NCBI GenBank assembly: GCA_041690355.1
Contig: JAWLHK010000020.1
Location: forward strand, 19,051-83,050
Source: JAWLHK01 sp041690355 [NCBI: bacterium]
GTDB taxonomy: Bacteria; J088; JAWLBW01
DNA: 64,000 bases
Direction of reading: 5' to 3'
The notes beneath the pieces were generated by a model, which was given only the letters and a program-made list of their open reading frames with translations, had not been told where the DNA came from and made no database searches. A program made the position numbers and the translations under genes. Positions 9,290-18,064 of this stretch are shown here, piece by piece (within the stretch, counting starts at the first letter, position 1; each line of letters opens with the position of its first letter).

Positions 9290-11367
9290 TACATGTAAGC
9301 CAGCCCGAGGCTGAACTGCAGGTAGTGCCCCTCGAGGCGGTTGCTCGAACCGAAGAAGCCGTACTCTGACGTATAGAGCGTGATCGGAAAGCGGTAACCG
9401 ATCGACAGCTCGAGCGGAAGCTTCAGCCACCCCTCGGGCAGGGCCGTGATGCCGACGCTGGGGCCGAGTCCCATGAAGAAGACGCGGTCGGGCGAAAGGC
9501 CGTCGAGGCCCGCGTAGACGAACGGTTCGAGATCGATGAGGAACCGCGCCGCCCAGCGCCAGTGGAACCCGTAGGAAAAATCGGCCGAGAACTGCTTACG
9601 GTCTTCGACGACGCCGAAGCGGTTGCGTCGCTCGGTGCGCCCGTCGGTAGAACGCACGCCGATGCGGTAGCTGGTCAACCAGGTGGCCCACGAGCCCAGT
9701 TCCTGGTAGAAAGCGACGTCGAGCCCGATCTGATTGCCGAGCCCGGCCAAATCGGTCGCTACCTTGACGGCCAGCGACTCGTAGGCGAAAAGCGGCGGGG
9801 GCACTGGTAGAGAGCCCGTGTGCAGACGCCAGGGAAGGGGACGCGTCGATTCGTGCCCCGCGACTCGTGTCGGCCCGAGCGGCAGATGGCGGCAGACGAA
9901 GGCCGTCGCGCCGGAGGGGGCCGGACACGGGTTCTCTTCGGGCTCCTTCATGATGCCGCCCGCACCCCAATCGATCAGGCTGGCCGCGACGGCGGCCACG
10001 ACCAGCCCGCGCTGATGGCGAATCAGGCAATCGGTCACTTCGTCGGGGCGCGCGGTGTCGCCGGTCGCGAGGCGGCTCCAGTCGCAGTCGGGCGCGCCGG
10101 TGAGCGCGGGCCCGAGCAGATAGGTATCGCCGAAAGCGACGAAGGGAAAGTCGCCGGCCGCCGTCTGCAGTATCGCGGTGACCCCTTCGCGGCTGTCGTA
10201 GTCGTGATCGTGGCGGCGCTCGCCCAGACTGCGGCGTGAGAGCACGGGGCGCATGTGCCCGCTCGACAGGCCGTCTTCGAGAAAGTGCAGGCCGCTCCCC
10301 TCGAACACGAGCCCCATGACCGCCGTGACCACCCGGTCGAGCATGGCCTGGCTGCCCGGCGAGCCGGCGTCGGCCCCGAAGCTTGCCAGGAGATCGGCGA
10401 CGGGGTGCAGGCGGTGCGGCTCGGCCCGTTCGGCCCACGCGAGCAGCCGCAGGCGCACCCGCTCGCGCAGCAGGCGGCAACCCTCGGTCTGCAGCATCGT
10501 CTCTTCCAGATCACTCCACGCCACCTCGCTGAATGCCGGGAGTCCTTCGGCGAAATCGGCCAGCTGCGCTCCTTGAAAACCGATGGCCGACGCGCAGGAG
10601 CGGCGCGAGATCTCGAGGCCCGCGCTGTGGTACCCCAGCCACGCGCCGTAGGCGTGGTCGGCGAAGTGATGGGTGTCGCGGAGAACGAGATCGAGAAAGT
10701 GCGGGTTGTCGAAGCTGTAGGCGCCCGACGGATCGGACGGCCCCGCGACGACCGCACTGCGCGCCAGCGGCGTGAGCAGCGGCCCGGGCACGCGGGCCGG
10801 CGTCACGGCGGTCGCCGAAAAGTAGGCGGCGACGTCGGCGTCGACGCGGCCCCAGTCGACGTCGGGATCGGTCTCGCAGGCGTCCTCGGCCACGTCGCCG
10901 ACGATACCGTCGGCCCCTTCGGGCTCGGCCGCGAGCCAGCGAAAAACCTGTTCGATGAGGCCGTCCTTCTGGTGCACCGTGCCGGGAAGTCCGCGTACGG
11001 GACCGAAACGGGACACGTGGTCGGGCAGCGCCGCAAAATCACCCAGGGATATGGCGACCTGATCCTTGTCTTCTTCGGGCAGCCGGTTCAGGGTCGCCTC
11101 GACCCGCTTGTAGCCGCCGGCGCAGTAGGGGCGCGTCCAGCGCGCGGGGCAGGCGAGGGCGAGAGCCAGATACCGCGAGGCAAGCGAGGCGTCCTCGGGC
11201 CGCGCCTCCATCTCGGCCGCCAGGGCGTCCTGGGCAGGCGCGCAGGCCCGGTCGGTGAAGAAGCTGTGCTCGAGGTAGTGAAAGGCGCGCGCCTCGTCGG
11301 CAGACCGGAGCAGAAAAGCGGCCGTGAAGAGGACGATGAGCGGCAGATGGCGGGTTCGCAGAAGCAT
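9289..11367 (-). CDS. Large secreted protein, PLC/P1-nuclease-like helical motifs and predicted beta-barrel C terminus
   Basis: A 692-residue protein with a signal peptide (MLLRTRHLPLIVLFTAAFLLRS, cleavage after DEARA). Two helices resemble metal-binding motifs of the zinc phospholipase C/P1 nuclease fold: FHYLEHSFFTDRAC just after the signal and LHFLEDGLSSGHMRP near residue 340. The last 180 residues have alternating hydrophobic strands and end in a hydrophobic strand (LQFSLGLAYM), like an outer-membrane barrel. Function is unknown; the enzymatic link is inference. GC-rich codon use matches the neighbours. It is divergent from the TatT-like lipoprotein gene. Confidence 0.75.
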   Translation of the reverse strand: MLLRTRHLPLIVLFTAAFLLRSADEARAFHYLEHSFFTDRACAPAQDALAAEMEARPEDASLASRYLALALACPARWTRPYCAGGYKRVEATLNRLPEEDKDQVAISLGDFAALPDHVSRFGPVRGLPGTVHQKDGLIEQVFRWLAAEPEGADGIVGDVAEDACETDPDVDWGRVDADVAAYFSATAVTPARVPGPLLTPLARSAVVAGPSDPSGAYSFDNPHFLDLVLRDTHHFADHAYGAWLGYHSAGLEISRRSCASAIGFQGAQLADFAEGLPAFSEVAWSDLEETMLQTEGCRLLRERVRLRLLAWAERAEPHRLHPVADLLASFGADAGSPGSQAMLDRVVTAVMGLVFEGSGLHFLEDGLSSGHMRPVLSRRSLGERRHDHDYDSREGVTAILQTAAGDFPFVAFGDTYLLGPALTGAPDCDWSRLATGDTARPDEVTDCLIRHQRGLVVAAVAASLIDWGAGGIMKEPEENPCPAPSGATAFVCRHLPLGPTRVAGHESTRPLPWRLHTGSLPVPPPLFAYESLAVKVATDLAGLGNQIGLDVAFYQELGSWATWLTSYRIGVRSTDGRTERRNRFGVVEDRKQFSADFSYGFHWRWAARFLIDLEPFVYAGLDGLSPDRVFFMGLGPSVGITALPEGWLKLPLELSIGYRFPITLYTSEYGFFGSSNRLEGHYLQFSLGLAYM

Positions 11368-11495
11368 GATAGTCACGGATGGGGCGTCCGGAACGTCCGG
11401 GCGGCTGCGCGTCCACCTACCATTGTGGGCCCGAAGCGCCCGGCGCGACAGGTGTCCATGCCGTAGAGCGGTCGGCCCGGGCATTGTATCAGAAT

Positions 11496-11524
11496 TTGAC
11501 CTGCCGGGAGCGACCCGATAAGAT
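11496..11524 (+). promoter_or_regulatory. Sigma-70-like promoter of the TatT-like lipoprotein gene
   Basis: TTGACC, a 17-base spacer and TAAGAT lie about 70 bases before the start codon. This is a close match to consensus in an otherwise GC-rich gap. Confidence 0.7.
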
Positions 11525-11593
11525 GGCGGGAAACTGCTTTCTGCCCGACGGCCCGTTCTGCCGGGGGCATCCCACCCGATGAGGAGACGCATG

Positions 11594-12496
11594 ATGCGCA
11601 AGATTCTGCTGGTGGCCGGCCTGGTTCCGGCCCTGACCGCCTGTTCTCTGTTTGCGACCAAGCGCGATGCGGGGTTCGAGCAGCTCGACGCCCCGGCCGC
11701 CGAGGCCACCGACGAAGGCCGTCTCTCTGAAACCCTGAGCGCCGCCGACGAAAAGTGGGCCGGGCGCCAGGATCGCGCGACCCTCGAAGCGGCAATCAAG
11801 CTGTACGAAGAGGCCCTCGGCTACACGAATGACGGCGTCAAGCGCCGCGAGATCATGGAGCGCATCGCCCGCGGCACCTACTTTCTCGCCGACGGCCTGA
11901 CGCGTAACGACCCGGCGAAACAGAAGGAACTCTACAACCTGGCCACCACCTGGGGCGAGCGCTGCATGGCTATCGATCCGCAGTTCAAGGCCAAGGTCGA
12001 CGCCGGCGAACGCACCGAAGAGGCGGTCAAGGTTCTCGGCAAGGAGTATGCCGGGTGCGTCTACTGGGCGGCTTCGGGCCTGGGCAAGTGGGCCAAGATG
12101 GAAGGTTTCGCGACGCAGGTCAGCAACAAGGACCGCATCAAGAACTTCGTCGAAGTCGTGACCGAAAAGGATCGCAACTACTTCTACGGCGGTCCGGATC
12201 GCTACTGGGGCGCCTACTACTCGATCATTCCGGGGTTCATGGGCAAGGATCTGACCAAGAGCGCCGAGTATTTCGAGGCGTCGATGAAGATCTCGCCCGA
12301 CTACCTGGGCACCAAGGTCCTCATGGCCGACACCCTGGCCAATCAGAAGGACGACCGTCAGCTGTTCGAGACGCTGCTGAAGGCGGTCATCGAGGCCGAC
12401 CCCGCCGCCAACGCCGAAATCGAACCCGAGAACCGCATCGAGCAGGAGAAGGCGCGCGAGCTGCTCAGCCGCATCGACGAGCTCTATCCGCAGTAA
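11594..12496 (+). CDS. TRAP-transporter TatT-like lipoprotein
   Basis: A 300-residue lipoprotein: MRKILLVAGLVPALTACSLF carries a lipobox with Cys at about position 17. The body is helical with TPR-like repeats (AAIKLYEEALGYTNDGVKRREIMERIARGTYFLADGL; EERCMAIDP-type repeats; AEYFEASMKISPDYLGTKVLMADTLA). The central WAASGLGKWAKMEG and GGPDRYWGAYYSIIPG match the TatT component associated with TRAP transporters (PF16811 type), a periplasmic TPR protein. No TRAP membrane or binding subunits are adjacent. The second of two consecutive ATGs was chosen, seven bases from GAGGAG. Confidence 0.8.
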   Translation: MRKILLVAGLVPALTACSLFATKRDAGFEQLDAPAAEATDEGRLSETLSAADEKWAGRQDRATLEAAIKLYEEALGYTNDGVKRREIMERIARGTYFLADGLTRNDPAKQKELYNLATTWGERCMAIDPQFKAKVDAGERTEEAVKVLGKEYAGCVYWAASGLGKWAKMEGFATQVSNKDRIKNFVEVVTEKDRNYFYGGPDRYWGAYYSIIPGFMGKDLTKSAEYFEASMKISPDYLGTKVLMADTLANQKDDRQLFETLLKAVIEADPAANAEIEPENRIEQEKARELLSRIDELYPQ

Positions 12497-12520
12497 GCGG
12501 AAAACCGGAACGCGAAACGG

Positions 12521-12550
12521 ACGGCGGCCCTGGGGGTCGCCGTTTTTTTT
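12521..12550 (+). terminator. Intrinsic terminator after the TatT-like gene
   Basis: ACGGCGGCCC pairs with GGGTCGCCGT (one wobble) around a three-base loop, followed by a run of eight T. Confidence 0.92.
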
Positions 12551-12626
12551 CGGGCCGAGTTTCCGCCTGCATAGGTCCCGAGCAAGGCCGCCGCTCAGGC
12601 GACCGAGGCCGCATTGAGTTGCGGTC

Positions 12627-12656
12627 TTGACGCATCCTTGCCTGCGCTGCTATTCT
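12627..12656 (+). promoter_or_regulatory. Sigma-70-like promoter of rpsF operon
   Basis: TTGACG, an 18-base spacer and TATTCT lie upstream of rpsF, giving an untranslated leader of about 80 bases before the start. Confidence 0.7.
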
Positions 12657-12741
12657 AAAAGGATTCACTTTGGGTCGAATTCCCGGCCCAACTCCTTGCT
12701 CCCGAGAGGGGGCTGTTGCATCCGAAAGGAGAACCATCGAC

Positions 12742-13254
12742 ATGCGACGTTACGAAACTGTTTTTATTGCGGCCGATCAGACGCCCGACGACCAGGTGCG
12801 CGAGATTGCCGAGCGCAGCCGCGCCGTGGTCGAGCGCACCGGCGGCAAGCCGATCCGCACCGACTTCTGGGGTCGCCGGACGCTGTCCTACGAGATCCAG
12901 AAATCGCGCCGCGGCAACTACGTCCTGCTGGTCTACGCCGGCGGCGGCGAATCGGTCGCCGAGCTCGAGCGCACGCTGCAGATCAACGAATCGATCATCC
13001 GTTTTCACACCATCAAGGTTGAAGACCAGGTCAATCCCGAAGCCATCGGGCCCGAAGAGTCCAAGCCGGCGCCGGCCGACATCTTCGCCGAATCCGCCGA
13101 GCGCGGCGATCGTGACCGCGATCGCGACCGTGACCGCGATCGTGACCGCGACCGTGATCGCGACCGTGATCGCGACCGCGACCGCGCCCCGCGCGAAGAA
13201 GAAGAAGGCGAAGAGGAGTCCGAAGAATCGGCCGACGAAGGGAAGGGGGAATAA
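12742..13254 (+). CDS. rpsF: 30S ribosomal protein S6 with an (Asp-Arg)13 tail
   Basis: S6 sits on the platform of the 30S subunit and binds S18. Residues 1-95 are the normal ferredoxin-like S6 fold (MRRYETVFIAADQTPDDQV, RTDFWGRRTLSYEIQKSRRGNYVLLVYAG, INESIIRFHTIKVED). The 170-residue protein then carries a long extra tail: 13 Asp-Arg dipeptides followed by a Glu-rich end (EEEEGEEESEESADEG). E. coli S6 also has an acidic, glutamylated tail, but the alternating DR block is unusual. AAAGGAG lies about ten bases upstream. rpsR starts three bases after the stop. Confidence 0.95.
   Translation: MRRYETVFIAADQTPDDQVREIAERSRAVVERTGGKPIRTDFWGRRTLSYEIQKSRRGNYVLLVYAGGGESVAELERTLQINESIIRFHTIKVEDQVNPEAIGPEESKPAPADIFAESAERGDRDRDRDRDRDRDRDRDRDRDRDRDRAPREEEEGEEESEESADEGKGE
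13108..13185 (+). repeat. Hexanucleotide repeat encoding (Asp-Arg)13 in rpsF
   Basis: Thirteen GAY-CGY units run in frame. Third positions vary between T and C, so the array is not perfectly homogenised, but slippage in steps of six bases would keep the frame. Confidence 0.95.
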
Positions 13255-13257
13255 ACC

Positions 13258-13485
13258 ATGGCTATGATGAAATCCCGCAAGAAGGTCTGCCGTTTCTGCG
13301 CTGATCGCAAGCAGACGATTGACTACAAGGACGTGCGGCTGCTGATGAACTTCATCACCGACCGCGGCAAGATCATTCCCCGCCGGATCTCGGGCAATTG
13401 CGCACTGCACCAGCGCGAAGTCCAGACGGCGATCAAGCGCGCCCGCGTGCTGGCGCTCGTCCCGTTCACCACGGTTGGTTTGTAA
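13258..13485 (+). CDS. rpsR: 30S ribosomal protein S18
   Basis: A 75-residue basic protein, the same length as E. coli S18. [56 protein letters not shown] is the full family signature. It keeps three cysteines (VCRFC and GNCALHQ), suggesting a zinc-binding (C+) form. It lies between rpsF and rplI with no ssb or priB, which fits several proteobacterial and related lineages. Confidence 0.97.
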   Translation: MAMMKSRKKVCRFCADRKQTIDYKDVRLLMNFITDRGKIIPRRISGNCALHQREVQTAIKRARVLALVPFTTVGL

Positions 13486-13495
13486 GAGGTCGCCC

Positions 13496-13987
13496 ATGGA
13501 AATCATCCTTCTTGAAGACATCCCCAAGCTGGGACACATCGGCGACATCGTTCGCGTTCGCGACGGGTATGCCCGCAACTTCCTGATCCCGCGCCGCAAG
13601 GCCATGCTGGCCGACACGAACAACATCCGCGCCCTGGAGCACCAGAAGCGGGTGGCCTCGAAGAAGCTGGCCAAGGCCCGCGGCGGCGCCGAAGAACGGC
13701 GCGCGGCCATCGAGAAGCTCGAGCTGACCTTCACGCAGAAGGCCGGCGAGACGGGTAAGCTCTTCGGTTCGGTCACGAACATCATGATCGCCGAAGAACT
13801 GGCGCGGCAGGGGGTCGAAATCGACCGCCACCTCATTCAGACCGAGCCCCTCAAGGCGACCGGGTCGTTCAAGGTGCCGGTCAAGCTGCACCGCGACGTC
13901 GTGGCCAACCTTCGCGTCGTCGTCGTCGGCGAGCAGACGGGCGAACAGCCCGCCCCTGCGGCGCCGGCCGCCGAGGCCGCCGAATAA
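13496..13987 (+). CDS. rplI: 50S ribosomal protein L9
   Basis: The 163-residue product begins MEIILLEDIPKLGHIGDIVRVRDGYARNFLIPRRKA, the conserved L9 N-terminal domain that binds 23S rRNA at the base of the L1 stalk. A connecting helix (HQKRVASKKLAKARGGAEERRAAIEKLELTF) leads to the C-terminal domain (LFGSVTNIMIAEELARQGVEIDR). A short Ala/Pro-rich end is extra. AGAGGT lies six bases before the ATG. It is the last gene of the S6-S18-L9 operon. Confidence 0.97.
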   Translation: MEIILLEDIPKLGHIGDIVRVRDGYARNFLIPRRKAMLADTNNIRALEHQKRVASKKLAKARGGAEERRAAIEKLELTFTQKAGETGKLFGSVTNIMIAEELARQGVEIDRHLIQTEPLKATGSFKVPVKLHRDVVANLRVVVVGEQTGEQPAPAAPAAEAAE

Positions 13988-14012
13988 GCACGCAAACAAG
14001 CCTGCTCTTTCC

Positions 14013-14044
14013 AATGCCCTGTTTCGACAGGGCATTTCTATTTT
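14013..14044 (+). terminator. Intrinsic terminator after rplI
   Basis: AATGCCCTGT pairs perfectly with ACAGGGCATT around a TTCG loop, followed by TCTATTTT. Confidence 0.88.
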
Positions 14045-14163
14045 CGGGCCCCGACTTCCGCCCGGGGGGCAAACCGTGCTAGGTTGGGGAGGTGGCGTCT
14101 TCAACACACCCATTGCACGGTTCCCCAGGTCGTACCGACGGATCCGCAGGGCGGTCCTCCTGG

Positions 14164-14565
14164 ATGTCGGTCGCCTGCGGCTGCGGCGCGCGCATCCGGC
14201 TGCGGGTGCACGAGGTCGTCGATCTGAACGTGCCCCGCATGCGTGCCCGGCTCGAGGCGGGGCTGCTGCATAACGCACCCTGCCGCAGGTGCGGGCGGCG
14301 CGTCCAGGTCGAGAAGTGGTTTCTCTGCCGCGATCGGCGTCAGGGGCTGCTCATCCACGTCTTTCCCAGCGACTACCGGCTGCTGCACGCGCGCGTTCGC
14401 GCCCAGGTGCAGGCCCTGCACCGCCTGTGCGAGCTGGGCGAAAGCGCACGGACCGAGGTCGTATTCGGCTACGTCGAGCTGATGGCCGTCCTTCGGGGTG
14501 AAACGCTTCCGCCACCGCCGCCGACTGAGCCGTTCGATCCGGCGACCCCGCGCCAGGTGCACTGA
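14164..14565 (+). CDS. CpXC-type small zinc-ribbon protein
   Basis: The 133-residue product starts MSVACGCGARIRLRVHEVVDLNVPRMRARLEAGLLHNAPCRRCGRR: two Cys pairs (CxC and CxxC) either side of a short helical stretch resemble the CpXC domain (PF14353 type). The C-terminal half is helical (RVRAQVQALHRLCELGESARTEVVFGYVELMAVL). The role of such proteins is unknown. Start choice is uncertain: a GTG at 14092 lies directly behind GGGGAGG but too close, and the ATG at 14164 puts the first Cys near the N terminus. Confidence 0.65.
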   Translation: MSVACGCGARIRLRVHEVVDLNVPRMRARLEAGLLHNAPCRRCGRRVQVEKWFLCRDRRQGLLIHVFPSDYRLLHARVRAQVQALHRLCELGESARTEVVFGYVELMAVLRGETLPPPPPTEPFDPATPRQVH

Positions 14566-14614
14566 GCCGTAACCGGTCGCGCCGCCGGTCGAGATTCCCG
14601 GGCCGCATTCTGGA

Positions 14615-14644
14615 TTGGCGCCGACTTTCCCGGCGTGCTATGCT
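14615..14644 (+). promoter_or_regulatory. Possible promoter of the Hsp70-like gene
   Basis: TTGGCG, an 18-base spacer and TATGCT lie about 50 bases before the start. The -35 match is moderate. No CIRCE element is visible. Confidence 0.45.
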
Positions 14645-14692
14645 TTAGCTGGCCATTTCTTTCATGAGCATGATTTTGCAAGAGATTCGGGC

Positions 14693-16432
14693 ATGAGTCG
14701 CGTCATCGGAGTCGATCTCGGAACGACCTATTCGTGCGTTGCGGTGGTCGAGAACGGGAAGCCGAAGGTCATCCCCTCGCGCCACGGCGAGAACACGATC
14801 CCGTCCATCGTGGCCCATGACAGCAAGGGTAACCGGCTGGTGGGCGCCGCGGCCAAGCGCCAGAGCGTCACGAATCCCAAGGATACGATCTACGGCGCCA
14901 AGCGCCTCATCGGCCGCAGCTTTCAGAGCAACGTCGTCGAAACGATCAAGAACCGCTTCACCTACGATATTGTTGAAGGCGAAGGGCACGAAGCGGCGAT
15001 CGAAGTGGCCGGCCACCACTACGAGCTGACCGACATCTCGGCCCAAATTCTCGAAGAGATCCGCAACGTCGCGCAGGATTACCTCGACGAAAAGATCACG
15101 CGGGTGGTCGTCTCGGTTCCCGCCTACTTCAACAACAAGCAGCGCGAAGCCGTGCGCAAGGCAGGCGAGAAGGCCGGACTGCAGGTTCTGCGCATCATCA
15201 ACGAGCCGACGGCCGCCGCGCTCGCTTACGGCTTCGGCAAGAAGCTGAAAGAGAAAATCTGCATCTACGACCTGGGCGGCGGCACGTTCGACGTCACGGT
15301 GCTCGAGCTGTTTGAAGATGTCTACGAAGTCATCGCCGTCGGAGGAGATTCCTTTCTGGGCGGTCTCGATTTCGACGAAACGCTCGCCGGCTATCTCATC
15401 GACGAGTTCAAGAAGGCCGAAGGGGTCGACCTCTCGGCTGATCGGCTTGCCGTGCAGCGAGTGCGCGATGCGGCCGAAAAGGCCAAGCGCGACCTTTCGA
15501 CGGCGGGCGAAACGATGGTAAGCCTGCCCTTCATCACGATGGTCAACGGGCAGAGCAAGAATCTCGAAGTGCGCGTTTCGCGCGAGAAGTTCGAAGAGCT
15601 CACCAAGCCTCTGCTCGACCGCACGATGGACATCCTGCGCCAGACGATGGCTGAGCGCAATCTGAAGCCGACTGATGTCTCCGACGTCGTGCTCGTGGGC
15701 GGGCAGACGCGCATGCCGGCGGTGGCGCGCCGCATCGAAGAGCTGTTCGGCAAGCCGGCCCGCAAAGGCGTCCATCCCGACGAGGTGGTCGCGCTCGGGG
15801 CGGCCATTCTGGCGAACGCCCTCGAAAGCGGCCAGAATCCGGTTACCCTGGTCGACGTGACGCCGGCGAGCATCGGCATCGGCATGGCCGGCGGCAAATT
15901 CAAGAAGATCATCGGCAAGAACACGGCCATCCCGTGCGAACGCACGTACACGCTTGCGACCAGCCGTGAGAACCAGCCGGCCATGCGCATCCGGGTCTTC
16001 CAGGGCGAAGATCCGATGGCGACCGCCAACGAATATCTCGGCGAATTCGTCTTCTCGGGTCTGCGCAACGGTGCTGCCGGCAGCGTCAAGGTCGAGGTCA
16101 AGTTCAAGCTCGACAACGACTGCCTGCTGCACGTTTCGGCCCGCGACCCCGACACGGGTACCGAGATGACGCATACCTTCTCGACCGAAGCCGCCGAGAG
16201 CCGCGAAACCTACCGCGCCGACAAAGTCGTCTCGTCCCAGGGGGAGGCACCCACGCCGCAGGGGACCGCCACGGCTACGGCGACGCGACCGGCTGCAGCT
16301 CCGGCGCAGACCCGTCCGGCTGCTCCGCCTCCGGCGAAGCCCGCCGCCCGGCCGGCCGTCATCACCGCCAAGGCCCCCGAGCCCGAGAAGAAACCGGGCT
16401 TTCTGGCGCGCCTGTTCGGCAAGAAGGGCTGA
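14693..16432 (+). CDS. Hsp70/DnaK-family chaperone lacking the helical lid
   Basis: Residues 1-385 are a complete actin-like ATPase: VIGVDLGTTYSCVAVVENG (phosphate 1), IINEPTAAALAYGFG, IYDLGGGTFDVTVLELF (phosphate 2) and VLVGGQTRMPAVARRI (adenosine). The beta substrate-binding domain follows (about 390-500). Instead of the helical lid there is an Ala/Pro/Thr-rich linker of about 55 residues ending in PGFLARLFGKKG, a short basic amphipathic tail. Total 579 residues against about 640 for DnaK. No grpE or dnaJ is near, so this is probably a specialised Hsp70, not the housekeeping DnaK. A SpoIID-like gene follows. Confidence 0.9.
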   Translation: MSRVIGVDLGTTYSCVAVVENGKPKVIPSRHGENTIPSIVAHDSKGNRLVGAAAKRQSVTNPKDTIYGAKRLIGRSFQSNVVETIKNRFTYDIVEGEGHEAAIEVAGHHYELTDISAQILEEIRNVAQDYLDEKITRVVVSVPAYFNNKQREAVRKAGEKAGLQVLRIINEPTAAALAYGFGKKLKEKICIYDLGGGTFDVTVLELFEDVYEVIAVGGDSFLGGLDFDETLAGYLIDEFKKAEGVDLSADRLAVQRVRDAAEKAKRDLSTAGETMVSLPFITMVNGQSKNLEVRVSREKFEELTKPLLDRTMDILRQTMAERNLKPTDVSDVVLVGGQTRMPAVARRIEELFGKPARKGVHPDEVVALGAAILANALESGQNPVTLVDVTPASIGIGMAGGKFKKIIGKNTAIPCERTYTLATSRENQPAMRIRVFQGEDPMATANEYLGEFVFSGLRNGAAGSVKVEVKFKLDNDCLLHVSARDPDTGTEMTHTFSTEAAESRETYRADKVVSSQGEAPTPQGTATATATRPAAAPAQTRPAAPPPAKPAARPAVITAKAPEPEKKPGFLARLFGKKG

Positions 16433-16444
16433 TCCCGACGCGCC

Positions 16445-18064
16445 ATGCGTTTGTGTTCTGCCCCGCTGCGCTTTCAGGCCTGCGCGGCTTTCCTGGTCTC
16501 GATTTTCCTTCTTCTGGCGCCTGCCCGAGCGGTCGCGGCTGCGGGCTTCGACGAGCAGGCCTGGCGCCTGCTGACGGTCAGCGATCCGCTGCAGGCCGTC
16601 GACCAGATGCGCGCGCGCATCCAGGAGCACTCGCTCACCCCTGCTGAGCGGGCCCGCGCCCATGTGCTGCTCGGGGCGCTGCTCGGCGAACAGCTCGGCG
16701 ATCTGGCGGGGGGCGCCGACCACTACCGCAAAGCGCTCATGCTCGAGCCGTCGAGCGCTGACAGCGCCGACGTGCGCTATGCGCTGGCGCTTCTGCTCAT
16801 CTCGTCGGGACAGTACGGCGAAGCGCGCAGAGAGCTCGCCTACCTGCTCAAGCAGATGCCGAACCACCCCCAGGCGTTTTCTATCCGGGCGACCCTGAGC
16901 GACCTCGAGGGGCGAAGCGATCGGCCGCAGGCCCCACGACCGGTCTCCCCGCTTCCCGAGAAGAAGCTGCTCCCCGGCCTGGGCACGGCGACGCCGGTCG
17001 CTTCGCCGCCCCAGACTTCGCGGGAGCCCTCGGTTCGAGTGCTCGTGCATCGTGCCCCCTCGCTGCGCATCGCGAGCGAAGGCAGCCTGTTTCTGTATGA
17101 CGCCTCCGGAAAGCTGCTGACGCGACAGGCGCCGCCGCTGCACTGCGCGACCGCTGGCGCCGGGGTACGGTGCGGCGAACATGCCGCGGCGGCCCTCCAG
17201 ATCATTCCCGCGCGCGGACGGCACTTGACCCTGAACGGCAAGGGGTACCGCGGCGTGCTCGTCCTGCACGCCGAGGCGCAGAAGCTGATCGCCGTGAACC
17301 GGCTTCCGGTCGAGCGCTATCTTTATGGCGTGCTTCCGCGCGAGGTGCCGCACGACTGGCCGATCGAAGCGCTCAAGGCGCAGGCCGTGGCCGCGCGCAC
17401 CTACGCCTACAGCCAGATGCAGCGGGCGAACGGCCTCCCCTACGACGTCGAAGCCACGGTCATGAGCCAGGTCTACGGCGGCCTCGACGGCGAACAGCCT
17501 GCAACGAGCCGCGCGGTCGATGAAACGGCGAACGAGATCCTGACGTGGAACGGGCAGAGCGTCATTGCCTACTTTCACAGCCACAGCGGCGGCCGTACGG
17601 AAGATCCGGCCAACGTGTGGGGGGCGAGTCTCCCCTATCTCGTCAGCCGCGACGACCCGTACAGCCTGCAAGGTGATCCGATGCGCTGGCAGGCCCGGTT
17701 CCACTGGCGTGACGTCCGCGCAAGGCTCGAACGCGCTTATCCGCATATCGGCAGGCTGCGGGGCATCGCCGTTGGCGCCCGTGCAGGCAAGCGGGCGGTC
17801 AAAATGAAGCTCGTCGGCACCCGGAGTTCCGAAATGATTTCGGCCAACCGTCTGCGCATCCTGCTCGGTCCGGCCGTGCTCAAGAGCACCGCCTTTGAAA
17901 TGAAGCGCAATGATCGCCAGGTCGTGTTCAGCGGCACCGGATACGGTCACGGCGTCGGGTTGAGCCAGTGGGGTGCCTATGCCATGGCCTCGGCGGGCAA
18001 AGGGTACCGTGAGATTTTGAGTTTCTATTACCACGGTGTTACCATACAGCCGGGCTCCCGTTGA
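16445..18064 (+). CDS. SpoIID/LytB-domain protein with N-terminal TPR-like repeats
   Basis: A 539-residue exported protein: signal peptide AFLVSIFLLLAPARAVAAA, then TPR-like helices (about 60-170; ADHYRKALMLEPSSADSADVRYALALLL) and a Pro-rich linker. The SpoIID domain spans about 275-535, with VERYLYGVLPREVPHDWPIEALKAQAVAARTYA, the catalytic-type Glu in REVP, SHSGGRTEDPANVWG and GYGHGVGLSQWGAYAMA. SpoIID-family proteins cleave denuded peptidoglycan glycan strands; outside spore-formers the partner is usually unknown. It lies 12 bases behind the Hsp70-like gene, likely in one operon. Confidence 0.9.
   Translation: MRLCSAPLRFQACAAFLVSIFLLLAPARAVAAAGFDEQAWRLLTVSDPLQAVDQMRARIQEHSLTPAERARAHVLLGALLGEQLGDLAGGADHYRKALMLEPSSADSADVRYALALLLISSGQYGEARRELAYLLKQMPNHPQAFSIRATLSDLEGRSDRPQAPRPVSPLPEKKLLPGLGTATPVASPPQTSREPSVRVLVHRAPSLRIASEGSLFLYDASGKLLTRQAPPLHCATAGAGVRCGEHAAAALQIIPARGRHLTLNGKGYRGVLVLHAEAQKLIAVNRLPVERYLYGVLPREVPHDWPIEALKAQAVAARTYAYSQMQRANGLPYDVEATVMSQVYGGLDGEQPATSRAVDETANEILTWNGQSVIAYFHSHSGGRTEDPANVWGASLPYLVSRDDPYSLQGDPMRWQARFHWRDVRARLERAYPHIGRLRGIAVGARAGKRAVKMKLVGTRSSEMISANRLRILLGPAVLKSTAFEMKRNDRQVVFSGTGYGHGVGLSQWGAYAMASAGKGYREILSFYYHGVTIQPGSR

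Noticed and set aside
8952-9369. Two overlapping frames of 120 codons after tRNA-Met
   Set aside because: No ribosome site, low-complexity translation and overlap with a heptamer repeat and the end of a convergent gene.
14540-14692. Searched for a CIRCE heat-shock operator upstream of the Hsp70 gene
   Set aside because: No TTAGCACTC-type inverted repeat is present.
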